Assembly: GCA_002840845.1 (NCBI GenBank)
Contig: PHCS01000005.1
Location: forward strand, 1-64,000
Source of the DNA: Betaproteobacteria bacterium HGW-Betaproteobacteria-14
GTDB taxonomy: Bacteria; Pseudomonadota; Gammaproteobacteria; Burkholderiales; Rhodocyclaceae
Length of the DNA: 64,000 nucleotides
Direction of reading: 5' to 3'
Within the stretch, counting starts at the first letter, position 1. Every line of letters begins with the position of its first letter. The notes beneath the pieces were generated by a model, which saw nothing but the letters and a program-made list of their open reading frames with translations, was not told the origin of the DNA and made no database searches. A program made the position numbers and the translations under genes. Positions 1 through 8,624 of this stretch are shown here, piece after piece.

Positions 1-399
1 CTGGTCAGCCTCATCGCCAGCCAGGCCGCCGGCTGCCGCTACTGCCAGGCGCACATGGCCAATCTGTCGAGCATCTACAAGGCCGCCGACAAAAAGATCG
101 CTGCTGTGTGGGAATTCGAGATCAGCGAGTTGTTCAGCGAGGCCGAGCGCGCCGCGCTGCGCCTGGCCCTGCACGCTTCGCTGCTGCCCAATGAGGCCAG
201 CGCCGCTGATTTCGAGGCGCTGAAGCGCCATTTCGACGAGGGTCAGATCGTCGAGATCGTCGCCACCATCGCGTTGTTCGGCTACCTCAACCGCTGGAAC
301 GACACCATGGCCACCGACCTCGAAGGACATCCGGCGAAAGTCGCCGAACGCACGCTGGGGGACGCGGGCTGGGAAGCGGGCAAGCACGGCGTGGTCTGA
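1..399 (+). CDS. Carboxymuconolactone decarboxylase/AhpD-like protein, 5'-truncated by the window edge
   Basis: Frame open from base 1; translation LVSLIASQAAGCRYCQAHMANLSS... carries an AhpD-type CxxC..H motif. Confidence 0.75.
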   Translation: MVSLIASQAAGCRYCQAHMANLSSIYKAADKKIAAVWEFEISELFSEAERAALRLALHASLLPNEASAADFEALKRHFDEGQIVEIVATIALFGYLNRWNDTMATDLEGHPAKVAERTLGDAGWEAGKHGVV

Positions 400-414
400 A
401 AGCGCCACCAGTTT

Positions 415-483
415 GTCATTCCCGCGCAGGCGGGAATCCATGATTTCCGAATGCCTGTGGATTCCCGCCTGCGCGGGAATGAC
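415..483. repeat. Perfect inverted repeat (26-bp arms, 17-bp loop), REP/MITE-like dispersed element
   Basis: GTCATTCCCGCGCAGGCGGGAATCCA (415-440) and its exact reverse complement (458-483). Confidence 0.85.
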
Positions 484-500
484 ATCTATTCCGCGTTTTC

Positions 501-848
501 CTAAGCCGCCTGCAGGACGAATTCGACCTTTATCGAATCGAAGGGGAAGACGATGCCGCCCCCTTCCGCGCGGTCGAGCAAGCCCGCGTTGAGCAGCGCC
601 GTAACGTCGCCGTGAACCGCCTTCACGTCCCGATCTACGCGTCGGGCTGCTTCACGGATCGGGACGGGCCCCGCCCCGCAGAGCGCCTTGAGCAGTTCCC
701 AGCGCTTGGCGGTCAGCACTTTCCAGAGCAGTTCCGGCGTGGCGAAGGTGATCCGCGCGGACTTGTCGGCCTTGCCGGTCTTCCAGGCGCGCGTGAAGTC
801 GGCCATCGCATCCTTGGGCGCGCGCACGTCAAGCGTCACGGTTTTCAT
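501..848 (-). CDS. HTH/MarR-like DNA-binding protein (HVO_A0114-like), putative antitoxin
   Basis: 115 aa, winged-helix-like segment ELLKALCGAGPVPIREAARRVDRDVKAVHGDVTALLNAGLL; overlaps the upstream partner ORF. Confidence 0.6.
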   Translation of the reverse strand: MKTVTLDVRAPKDAMADFTRAWKTGKADKSARITFATPELLWKVLTAKRWELLKALCGAGPVPIREAARRVDRDVKAVHGDVTALLNAGLLDRAEGGGIVFPFDSIKVEFVLQAA

Positions 849-1125
849 GGTTCCACCTCTCGATGTCGCGTTGAAAATCGGCGATCAGCTTTTCCGGGCT
901 GGTGAAGGCGTAAGCCCTTTCCTTTCCGCCGGTATGCCGGTGATCGCCTTTGCCGCCCTCGTTGTCGTAGCGCAGGACGCAAACTCCATCGACCACATAG
1001 GCGAGCCGGTACTTGAATTCATGGCTTGAGCCGTCAAGCGGTTTCGGGACACGCCACAAAACCAGTTCGGCAAAGGCGGTTTCCGAGTAGACGATGCGCG
1101 TATGAACGAGCTGAACGGCCTTCAT
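829..1125 (-). CDS. DUF6516-like protein, putative toxin partner
   Basis: 98 aa, ...FKYRLAYVVDGVCVLRYDNEGGKGDHRHTGGKERAYAFTSPEKLIADFQRDI...; overlaps the next gene by 20 bp. Confidence 0.55.
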   Translation of the reverse strand: MKAVQLVHTRIVYSETAFAELVLWRVPKPLDGSSHEFKYRLAYVVDGVCVLRYDNEGGKGDHRHTGGKERAYAFTSPEKLIADFQRDIERWNHENRDA

Positions 1126-1208
1126 GTTGGAGAATGATCCAACAAATCGGGAGTGTTGTCAATCAATCCAACGGCTGCAGAGGCAGAGGCACGGATTTCG
1201 ACTGAGGG

Positions 1209-1598
1209 CTAGCGTCCCGGCAGCGGAACCTCCACAGCCTTGCCGCCATAGCCATGCTTCCGGTCGCGCGCCTGGATGATGACGGCGCGGATGCCGCGCG
1301 GGATTTTCACGCCGTACAAGTCGCGGGTGAAAGGCTGTTCGCCGGCATGGTCGTGCCACAGTTTGCGCTCGCCGAACACCGCGCCGTCCTTACTGGTGAC
1401 GCGAAAGCCGTCCGCGTAGCGGTGCGGCGTGTCGTAGGGCGAGGACACCGTGACGTCGAAATCGAAGGTGTCGGCGCCGCGCGGCTGGACCTTGGCGCTG
1501 ACTACGTCCGGGTATTTCTGCTGCAAAGGATCGGCTGCGACCGCAGGGATCGCCATGAAGGCGGAAAGCAGGAGTGCGGATATCGTGGTCTGTCCCAT
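1209..1598 (-). CDS. Hypothetical secreted protein
   Basis: 129 aa with signal peptide-like N-terminus MGQTTISALLLSAFMAIPAVAAD. Confidence 0.5.
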   Translation of the reverse strand: MGQTTISALLLSAFMAIPAVAADPLQQKYPDVVSAKVQPRGADTFDFDVTVSSPYDTPHRYADGFRVTSKDGAVFGERKLWHDHAGEQPFTRDLYGVKIPRGIRAVIIQARDRKHGYGGKAVEVPLPGR

Positions 1599-1604
1599 GA
1601 TTCT

Positions 1605-2117
1605 TCACGGTCGATTGGCTGCGCGCTGGGCTTTGGTAGTAGCACTCTGATATGCCCTCTCTGCCTTCTTGCGAATATCAACGGCCTTGGCAAGTGCCTC
1701 CTCGTACCGTTCGTCGGTGATTGTGTTCTCGGTGCCGATGTACACATTTACGTTGGTTGGCTTATCTCCGAATCTTGGGATGGTGACCCCGAAGTTGTAC
1801 TCGGCCACCCTTCGGCCTTTGCGAGTTCGTGAGATGGGGCCGGAAATGCCGACTGGAAGGTCGTTGCTCTTTGAAGCGTTGGGTTCCTGCCTTAGTCCCG
1901 TTGGTGCAGGCAGTCGATCAATTCGACTATGAAGCTCTTCGATAGCTAATGCCAACGCAGCACCAGCTCCGCTTCCATCGGCCGTACCATCTGAAAAGGA
2001 TAGCCATTTTCCATAACGAAGTTGCCATCCTCGGTTCCTCTTTGAGTCGAGGCGCTGGATGTGCTCCGGTACCTGAAACCGATGGCCAGAAAAGATTTCC
2101 ACCTCTCGATATTTCAT
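1605..2117 (-). CDS. AP2-like domain protein (hypothetical)
   Basis: ORF 1605-2150; likely start MKYREVEIF at 2117 with upstream GGGAG. Two segments (RGWQLRYGKWLSFSD..GAALALAIEEL; FGVTIPRF..YIGTENTI..EEALAKAVDIRKKAE) resemble bacterial AP2-like DNA-binding repeats. Confidence 0.5.
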   Translation of the reverse strand: MKYREVEIFSGHRFQVPEHIQRLDSKRNRGWQLRYGKWLSFSDGTADGSGAGAALALAIEELHSRIDRLPAPTGLRQEPNASKSNDLPVGISGPISRTRKGRRVAEYNFGVTIPRFGDKPTNVNVYIGTENTITDERYEEALAKAVDIRKKAERAYQSATTKAQRAANRP

Positions 2118-2157
2118 AGAGCGATCTCCCTTGCGTGGCGTGCGTGGCATTTTCTAC

Positions 2158-2577
2158 TTAACGAACAAACCACATAAGGACTAGCAGAAGGACCGCAAGC
2201 GAAACGTAATAAACGAGCAATGTCCTTGAAAACATCGCCCCTAGCCAGGTGTTTCGGTGCTCAGATTTGAAGGGGCGGGTGTCCATGGAGAAGTCAATTT
2301 GGGACTCATCCAAACGGCGAACATGGTCATAGAGGGACCGAAAGCAGCGCTCTTGCGAGAGGAAGTAACCGTCGAGGGTCCAAAACATGAGAAGGGGGAA
2401 GTAGGCAAGTGCTGCGTAGGCCTTATTTGTATCTTTGGCCGCAAGTGCGAACAGGGCGGCTATCAAAGTGATTGACCAACCCTTCAACAAAAAGAGATTC
2501 CCCGCCATACGATTGATGGCCGACTGCAGAAACTCTAGGTGCTTATGCTTGTTGCTATTGTCTACGTGGCTACTCAT
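2158..2577 (-). CDS. Small membrane protein (RipA/SLATT-like)
   Basis: 139 aa with several hydrophobic helices (GWSITLIAALFALAA; AYAALAYFPLLMFWTLDGYFL; LLVYYVSLAVLLLVLMWFV). Confidence 0.55.
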   Translation of the reverse strand: MSSHVDNSNKHKHLEFLQSAINRMAGNLFLLKGWSITLIAALFALAAKDTNKAYAALAYFPLLMFWTLDGYFLSQERCFRSLYDHVRRLDESQIDFSMDTRPFKSEHRNTWLGAMFSRTLLVYYVSLAVLLLVLMWFVR

Positions 2578-2594
2578 CGTGACATCTCCAAAGG

Positions 2595-3032
2595 TCAGCG
2601 ACCAGCGGCTGCGGCAGCCTCTTCAATCCACTTCCCTAAGTTCTCGTAGCCTTTATCATTATTCCAAAGATAGAACTTATAGCCTTTTGGAATCTCGCCA
2701 CACCGTTCCGTTGTTGATCCGTCTAGGCCTTTAATCTTACTGATGTCGATACCGAGCAGACCGTTGCCACGCTTAACGCTTTGCTCGATCTCATATTTTA
2801 CCCATCGACTCGAGCATGTTTTAGCTCCCACCAAGACAACAGTGACCGAAGTATTCTGTAGCTGACCGTCGATCCACCGTTGGATTGCTGCGTCGCCTTG
2901 CCGCTTAATGTTTTCGAAGGCAGCCGCATCAACGAAGCCTGCTGCTTCTCCCTTTGTCACCCAGCTATTGCGAACCACCATCGCCCTCGATACGTCGAGG
3001 TACTTAAAGCTAAAGAAGACGCGCCTTGCCAT
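2595..3032 (-). CDS. TIR-like domain protein (DUF1863/ThsB-like)
   Basis: 145 aa MARRVFFSFKYLDVSRAMVVRNS...GDAAIQRWIDGQLQNTSVTVVLVGAKTCSSRWVKYEIEQSVKRGNGLLGIDI, characteristic of the DUF1863 TIR-like family. Confidence 0.75.
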   Translation of the reverse strand: MARRVFFSFKYLDVSRAMVVRNSWVTKGEAAGFVDAAAFENIKRQGDAAIQRWIDGQLQNTSVTVVLVGAKTCSSRWVKYEIEQSVKRGNGLLGIDISKIKGLDGSTTERCGEIPKGYKFYLWNNDKGYENLGKWIEEAAAAAGR

Positions 3033-3237
3033 TTGTCCCTCCAGTGAATTGCTGACGGTTCACCTGATTCGAGCGATTTCTTGCGAACTAGCTCTTTATA
3101 TAACGCCCAACGAATGAAGTGGTTAGCCAATTTGGCGGGAAACATACCATCACAGGCATACCCAACAGCATTATGCGATATGGATTTAACGCTTTTTCAG
3201 GGGCTTCCGCAAGCCATGTGCAGCTGCGGCAAAGACT

Positions 3238-3280
3238 AAGCCGCCTGATCCGGGAGATATCCGTGGTTCAGGCGGGGCTT
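3238..3280 (-). terminator. Imperfect hairpin downstream of the ior gene, possible terminator
   Basis: AAGCCGCCTGA...TCAGGCGGGGCTT imperfect stem just past the stop at 3289; no strong T-run. Confidence 0.35.
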
Positions 3281-3288
3281 GCGAAGAC

Positions 3289-6200
3289 CTAGGCTGCCCG
3301 AGCAGGGGCTTCGGCAGTGCGGCGGAGGAGTTTCCCTTCGAGTTCGGCCTGCGTGGCGCGGGCCTGGGTGATGGATCGCTCCTTCACCGGGCCGTAGCCA
3401 CGGATCGACTCGGGCAGGCGGACGAGGGCGAGGGCGGCTTCCGGATCGACCTGCTCGTAGCGCGCGATCAGATCGTCGACCAGGCGCTCATAGTCGGCGA
3501 TGAGACGGCGCTCCTCCTTGCGTTCCGGAATGCGGGCGAAGGGGTCGAGGGCGCTGCCACGCAGGAACCTGAATTTCGCCAGCAGCCGCATGGCCGGCAG
3601 TAGCCACGGCCCGAAGCGGTGCTTCTTCGGCTCGGCGCCGTCCTGCGCCGGGCGCTGCCAGGGCAGGGTCACATGGAAGTCGAGCCGGTAGTCGCCCTCG
3701 AAGGCGGCATCGAGCGACTGGCCGAATTCCGCATCGGCGAACAGTCGCGCCACTTCGTATTCGTCCTTGTAGGCGAGCAGCTTGAAATAATTGCGCGCCA
3801 CCGCGTCGGCCAGCGGTGCGGCTTTGCCGGCGCGCACACGCCGGACCCGCTCGGCGTAGCGCTCGGCGTAGGCGGTGTTCTGGTAATCCGTCAGAAATGC
3901 GACGCGGCGGGCGATGGTTTCGTCGAGCGACTCTGAAAAGCGGTGCGTCGGCAGCTTCGCTTCGCCGCCCTGGGCAATGGCCTCGACGCCGGCCGGGTCG
4001 TGCGCGGCGCGGCGGCCCCAGTTGAAGGCGCGACGGTTTTCCTCGACGGCGGCGCCGTTCAGTTCGATGGCGCGCAGCAGGGCTTCGGCGGACAGCGGCA
4101 CCAGCCCCTTCTGCCAGGCATAGCCGAGCATGAAGATGTTGGTGGCGATGGAGTGGCCGAGGAGCAGGGTGGCGAGCCGCCCGGCGTCGAGGAACTCGGC
4201 CTGTTCGGGCCCGACCGCATCGATCACCGACTGTTCCATGGCGGAGACCGGGAAGGCGTGGTCGGGGTTGCGCAAAAAGTCGCCGGTGATGGCACGGCCG
4301 CTGTTGACGATGACGCGGGTGATGCCCGTGGCGGTCTTGGAGAGGGCGTCGTCGCTGACGGTGACGATGATGTCGCAGCCGAGCACGAGGTCGGCCTCGC
4401 CGGTGGTGATGCGCGCCGAGTGGAGATCGTCCTGGCGCTGCCCGATGCGGATGTGGGACATGACGGCGCCGCCCTTCTGCGCGAGGCCGGTCATGTCGAG
4501 CACGGTGGCGCCCTTGCCTTCGAGGTGCGCGGCCATGCCGACGAGGGCGCCGATGGTGACGACGCCGGTGCCGCCGACGCCGGCGACGAGGATGCCATAG
4601 GGCTTCGTCAACGCGGGCAGCGCCGGCTCGGGCAGGCTGGCGAAGGCATCCGCGGGGGTTGCCGCCGTCCTCCCGCGCCTGACTTTCCCGCCGCGCACGG
4701 TGACCAGGCTCGGACAGAAGCCGTCGAGGCAGGAGTAGTCCTTGTTGCAGCTGAACTGGTCGATGGCGCGCTTGCGGCCGAATTCCGTCTCGACCGGCAC
4801 CACGGCGAGGCAGTTCGACTTCACGCTGCAGTCGCCGCAGCCTTCGCACACCAGTTCGTTGATGAAGACGCGCAGGTCCGGGTCGGGATAGGTGCCGCGC
4901 TTGCGGCGGCGGCGCTTCTCGGCGGCACAGGTCTGATCGTAGATGAGGGCGGTGACGCCGGGAATCTCGCGCAGTTCGCGCTGGGTGGCTTCGAGCTGTT
5001 CGCGGTGGCGGATGTCGATGCCCGGCGCGAAGTCGTGCACGCCCTGGTACTTCTCAGGCTCGTCGGACATGACGATGATGCGGGCGACACCCTCGGCGGC
5101 GAGCTGGCGCGTTACCTGAGGCACGGTGAGCGGGCCGTCGACGGGCTGGCCGCCGGTCATGGCGACGGCGTCGTTGTAGAGCAGCTTGTAGGTGATGTTC
5201 ACCCCGGAGGCGATGGCCGCACGGATGGCGACGATGCCGGAGTGGTAGTAGGTGCCGTCGCCCATGTTGGCGAAAATGTGCTGCGTGCCGCTGTGCGGCG
5301 CGGTGCCGAGCCAGGTGGCGCCTTCGCCGCCCATCTGCGAGATGGTGACGGTGTTGCGCCCCATCCATACCGCCATGAGGTGGCAGCCGACGCCGCCCAG
5401 GGCGCAACTGCCTTCCGGCACCTTGGTGGACTGGTTGTGCGGGCAGCCGGGGCAGAAGTAGGGTGTGCGCAGCAGTGCCAGGCGCGGCTTGGCCATGGCC
5501 TTTTCCTTGGCCTCGAGGAATGCCAGCCGCTCGCGGATCTTTTCAGAAGTGTGGAAGCGGCCGATGCGGGCGGCGATGGCGCGGGCGACGAGGGCGGGGG
5601 TCAGTTCGGACGTGGGCGGCAGCAGCCACTGGCTGTGCGGCACGGGCCACTCGCCGGATTCGTCGAACTTGCCGACGACGCGCGGACGCACGTCTTCGCG
5701 CCAGTTGTAGAGCATTTCCTTCAGCTGGTATTCGATGATCTGGCGCTTTTCCTCGACGACGAGGATTTCTTCCAGGCCTTCGGCGAAATGGCGCACGGAA
5801 TCGGCCTCCAGCGGCCAGGGCATGCCGACCTTGAACAGGCGCAGGCCGATCTCGGCCGCGTGCGCCTCGTCGATGCCGAGGTCGTCCAGCGCCTGGCGCA
5901 CGTCGAGATAGGCCTTGCCGCAGGCGATGATGCCGAGGCGCGGCCGCGGGCTGTCGATGATCATGCGGTTGAGGCCGTTGGCACGCGCATAGGCGATGGC
6001 GGCGTAGACCTTGAACTCCTGCATGCGCCGTTCCTGCGCCAGCGGCGGATCGGGCCAGCGGATGCTGACGCCGTCCTGCGGCAGGGCGAAATCTTCCGGC
6101 AGCACGATGCGTACGCGCTCCGGATCTACCGCCACCGTGGCCGAACTCTCCACGGTGTCGGACGTGACCTTCATCGCCACCCAGCAACCGGAGTAGCGCG

Positions 6201-6771
6201 ACATGGCCCAGCCGTGCAGGCCGAAGTCGAGATACTCCTGCAGCCCGGCCGGGGCGAGCACGGGGATGCCGCAGGCGGAGAACATGTGCTCGCTCTGGTG
6301 CGCCACGGCCGACGAGCGGGCCGAGTGGTCGTCGCCGGCGATGAGCAACACGCCGCCGTGCTTTGCGCTGCCCGCGTGGTTGCCGTGCTTGAAGACGTCG
6401 CCGCAGCGGTCGACGCCGGGGCCCTTGCCGTACCACATGGCGAAGACGCCGTCGTACTTCGGCTGCGGGAAGAAATGCAACTGCTGCGTGCCCCAGATGG
6501 CGGTGGCGGCGATGTCCTCGTTGACGCCGGGCTGGAAGGTGATGTGCTGCGGCTTCAGATACGGCTCGGCGGCCTGCAGGGCCTGGTCAAGCCCGCCCAG
6601 CGGCGAGCCGCGGTAGCCGGAGACGTAGCCGGCGGTGTTCAGGCCGGCAGCCTGGTCGCGTTGGTGCTGCAGCATGGGCAACCGCGCCAGCGCCTGCACG
6701 CCGGTGAGGAAGACGCGCCCGTGGTCGAGCGCGTACTTGTCGGACAGGGTTACCTTCGCAAGTGCTTTCAT
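3289..6771 (-). CDS. Indolepyruvate ferredoxin oxidoreductase (fused alpha/beta)
   Basis: 1160 aa; TPP-enzyme regions, CxxC..C Fe-S region (CEGCGDCSVKSNC), and C-terminal gamma-type domain ILVAGVGGTGVVTIGALVGMAAHLEGK. Confidence 0.85.
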   Translation of the reverse strand: MKALAKVTLSDKYALDHGRVFLTGVQALARLPMLQHQRDQAAGLNTAGYVSGYRGSPLGGLDQALQAAEPYLKPQHITFQPGVNEDIAATAIWGTQQLHFFPQPKYDGVFAMWYGKGPGVDRCGDVFKHGNHAGSAKHGGVLLIAGDDHSARSSAVAHQSEHMFSACGIPVLAPAGLQEYLDFGLHGWAMSRYSGCWVAMKVTSDTVESSATVAVDPERVRIVLPEDFALPQDGVSIRWPDPPLAQERRMQEFKVYAAIAYARANGLNRMIIDSPRPRLGIIACGKAYLDVRQALDDLGIDEAHAAEIGLRLFKVGMPWPLEADSVRHFAEGLEEILVVEEKRQIIEYQLKEMLYNWREDVRPRVVGKFDESGEWPVPHSQWLLPPTSELTPALVARAIAARIGRFHTSEKIRERLAFLEAKEKAMAKPRLALLRTPYFCPGCPHNQSTKVPEGSCALGGVGCHLMAVWMGRNTVTISQMGGEGATWLGTAPHSGTQHIFANMGDGTYYHSGIVAIRAAIASGVNITYKLLYNDAVAMTGGQPVDGPLTVPQVTRQLAAEGVARIIVMSDEPEKYQGVHDFAPGIDIRHREQLEATQRELREIPGVTALIYDQTCAAEKRRRRKRGTYPDPDLRVFINELVCEGCGDCSVKSNCLAVVPVETEFGRKRAIDQFSCNKDYSCLDGFCPSLVTVRGGKVRRGRTAATPADAFASLPEPALPALTKPYGILVAGVGGTGVVTIGALVGMAAHLEGKGATVLDMTGLAQKGGAVMSHIRIGQRQDDLHSARITTGEADLVLGCDIIVTVSDDALSKTATGITRVIVNSGRAITGDFLRNPDHAFPVSAMEQSVIDAVGPEQAEFLDAGRLATLLLGHSIATNIFMLGYAWQKGLVPLSAEALLRAIELNGAAVEENRRAFNWGRRAAHDPAGVEAIAQGGEAKLPTHRFSESLDETIARRVAFLTDYQNTAYAERYAERVRRVRAGKAAPLADAVARNYFKLLAYKDEYEVARLFADAEFGQSLDAAFEGDYRLDFHVTLPWQRPAQDGAEPKKHRFGPWLLPAMRLLAKFRFLRGSALDPFARIPERKEERRLIADYERLVDDLIARYEQVDPEAALALVRLPESIRGYGPVKERSITQARATQAELEGKLLRRTAEAPARAA

Positions 6772-6796
6772 GCCACCTCCAGGAGTTGGCTTGACT

Positions 6797-8089
6797 CTAC
6801 TTCACGAACTGCGTCAGGTAGAGCGTTATTGCAGGGAATGCGACGAGGATGGCCAGCCGCACGACGTCGGCGCCGATGAAGGGCATGACGCCGCGGAAGA
6901 CTGTCCTGGTCGGCACCTCAGGCAGCACGCTGCGCAGGACGAAGACGTTGAGGCCCACCGGCGGCGTGATCATGCTGATCTCGGTGACGACGACGACGAT
7001 GATGCCGAACCAGATCAGGTCGTAGCCGAGGTGGGCGACCAGCGGGTAGAACATCGGCACCGTCAGCAGGATCATCGACATGCTCTCCAGCACGCAGCCC
7101 AGCGCGACATAGATGACCAGGATGGCGAGGATGACCAGGATCGGCGTTTCGCGGAATTGTTCGGCGTAGGTCGTCAGCTCGCCGGGCATGCCGGTCATGT
7201 TGATGAAGTTGGCGAAGATCAGCGCGCCGATGAGGATGGTGAAGATCATGCCGGTGGTGACGGCGCTGTCCACCAGGATGTGGCGCAGCAGGCGCCAGTC
7301 CAGGCCCTTGCGCATCACCAGGAAGACCAGCGAGCCGCCGGCGCCGATGCCGGCGGCCTCCGTCGGCGTGAAGATGCCGCCGTAGATGCCGCCGATGACG
7401 ATGAAGAAGAGCAGCAGAACGGCCCACACCTGGCCCAGGGCGGCAAAGCGCTCGCGCCAGGGCATGGGGTCGCCGGGCGGGCCGGCCTTGGGGTCGAGCC
7501 GCACCGACAACGCCACGGCGCCCAGATAGCATACGACGGCAAGGAGGCCGGGCAGGATGCCGGCGATGAACAGCTTGCCGATGTTCTGCTCGGCGAGGAT
7601 GCCGTAGATCACCAGCACGACGCTGGGCGGGATGAGGATGCCCAGCGTGCCGCCGGCTGCGATTGCGCCGGTGGCGAGCGCATCCGAGTAGCCGTACTTG
7701 CGCATCGAGGGCATGGCCACCTTGGACATGGTGGCGGCGGTGGCCAGGCTCGAGCCGCAGATGGAGGAAAATCCGCCGCAGGCGAGGATGGTGGCCATCG
7801 CCAGTCCGCCTTTGCGATGGCCAAGGAAGGCATACGACGCCCGATAGAGTTCGTTGGACAGGCCGGCCCGGGTCACCAGGTTGCCCATGAGGATGAAGAG
7901 CGGGACGATCGACAGGGTGTAGGACATCCCTGTCTCGTAGGCCACCGAGCCGATCATCGAAAGGGCGGCGTGCGTGTTGACGATGTAGGCGAAGCCGGCA
8001 AACCCGACCAGGCCCATGGAAAAGGCGATGGGCAGGCGCAGGAAAGTCAGGCCCAGCATGACGGCGAAGCCGATGAGCGCTTCAGACAT
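6797..8089 (-). CDS. TRAP transporter large permease, DctM-type
   Basis: 430 aa hydrophobic protein with DctM-like sequence (GGIYGGIFTPTEAAGIGAG). Confidence 0.9.
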   Translation of the reverse strand: MSEALIGFAVMLGLTFLRLPIAFSMGLVGFAGFAYIVNTHAALSMIGSVAYETGMSYTLSIVPLFILMGNLVTRAGLSNELYRASYAFLGHRKGGLAMATILACGGFSSICGSSLATAATMSKVAMPSMRKYGYSDALATGAIAAGGTLGILIPPSVVLVIYGILAEQNIGKLFIAGILPGLLAVVCYLGAVALSVRLDPKAGPPGDPMPWRERFAALGQVWAVLLLFFIVIGGIYGGIFTPTEAAGIGAGGSLVFLVMRKGLDWRLLRHILVDSAVTTGMIFTILIGALIFANFINMTGMPGELTTYAEQFRETPILVILAILVIYVALGCVLESMSMILLTVPMFYPLVAHLGYDLIWFGIIVVVVTEISMITPPVGLNVFVLRSVLPEVPTRTVFRGVMPFIGADVVRLAILVAFPAITLYLTQFVK

Positions 8090-8099
8090 ATCTTGTTAC

Positions 8100-8621
8100 C
8101 TAGGATTCAACGGATGCTTCGGCTCGCGCCTGGCTTAGCATGATGAGCAGGAGCACGAACGCCGTGACGGCGGCCTGGAAGCTCATGTAATACACCAGGG
8201 GCCATATCTTGATCTGCAGCACGGCGGTGAACTCGCCGTTGTCGAACATTTGCCCTGCCTTTTCCCAGAGGCGCCAGGAAATGACCGCGAGACAGATGCA
8301 GCCCAGGGCATTCAGCGCTATGTGCAGCATCGGCTTGACGAAGCGCGGAATGAATTGTTCGAAGAGGTCGACCGTCACCTGTTCCTGCCGCAAGGTCACC
8401 AGGGGCAGCGAAGTGAAGATCAGCGCGCCCATGACGAACTCGGTGACTTCGAGGGCGCCCGGCACCGGCTGGTCGAAAAGATAGCGCCCGGCGACATCCA
8501 TGCAGGTGAGCAGCATGATGAAAAAGAGGGTGAGGGCGGCCAGGCCGCCCAGCATCCTCACGAAAGGCCGTTCCCAACGGCCCATGATCGGACCGCTGGG
8601 GTTGACTGAAACACCGGCCAC
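8100..8621 (-). CDS. TRAP transporter small permease, DctQ-type
   Basis: 173 aa, 4 TM-like, between DctM and DctP. Confidence 0.85.
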   Translation of the reverse strand: MAGVSVNPSGPIMGRWERPFVRMLGGLAALTLFFIMLLTCMDVAGRYLFDQPVPGALEVTEFVMGALIFTSLPLVTLRQEQVTVDLFEQFIPRFVKPMLHIALNALGCICLAVISWRLWEKAGQMFDNGEFTAVLQIKIWPLVYYMSFQAAVTAFVLLLIMLSQARAEASVES

Positions 8622-8624
8622 AGC

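Noticed and set aside
3943-6879. 978-aa plus-strand ORF antisense to the indolepyruvate oxidoreductase
   Set aside because: GC-rich antisense artefact; low-complexity composition; the minus-strand ORF has clear enzyme motifs.
6635-8143. 502-aa plus-strand ORF antisense to dctM
   Set aside because: Asp/His/Gly-rich shadow ORF opposite a clear DctM permease.
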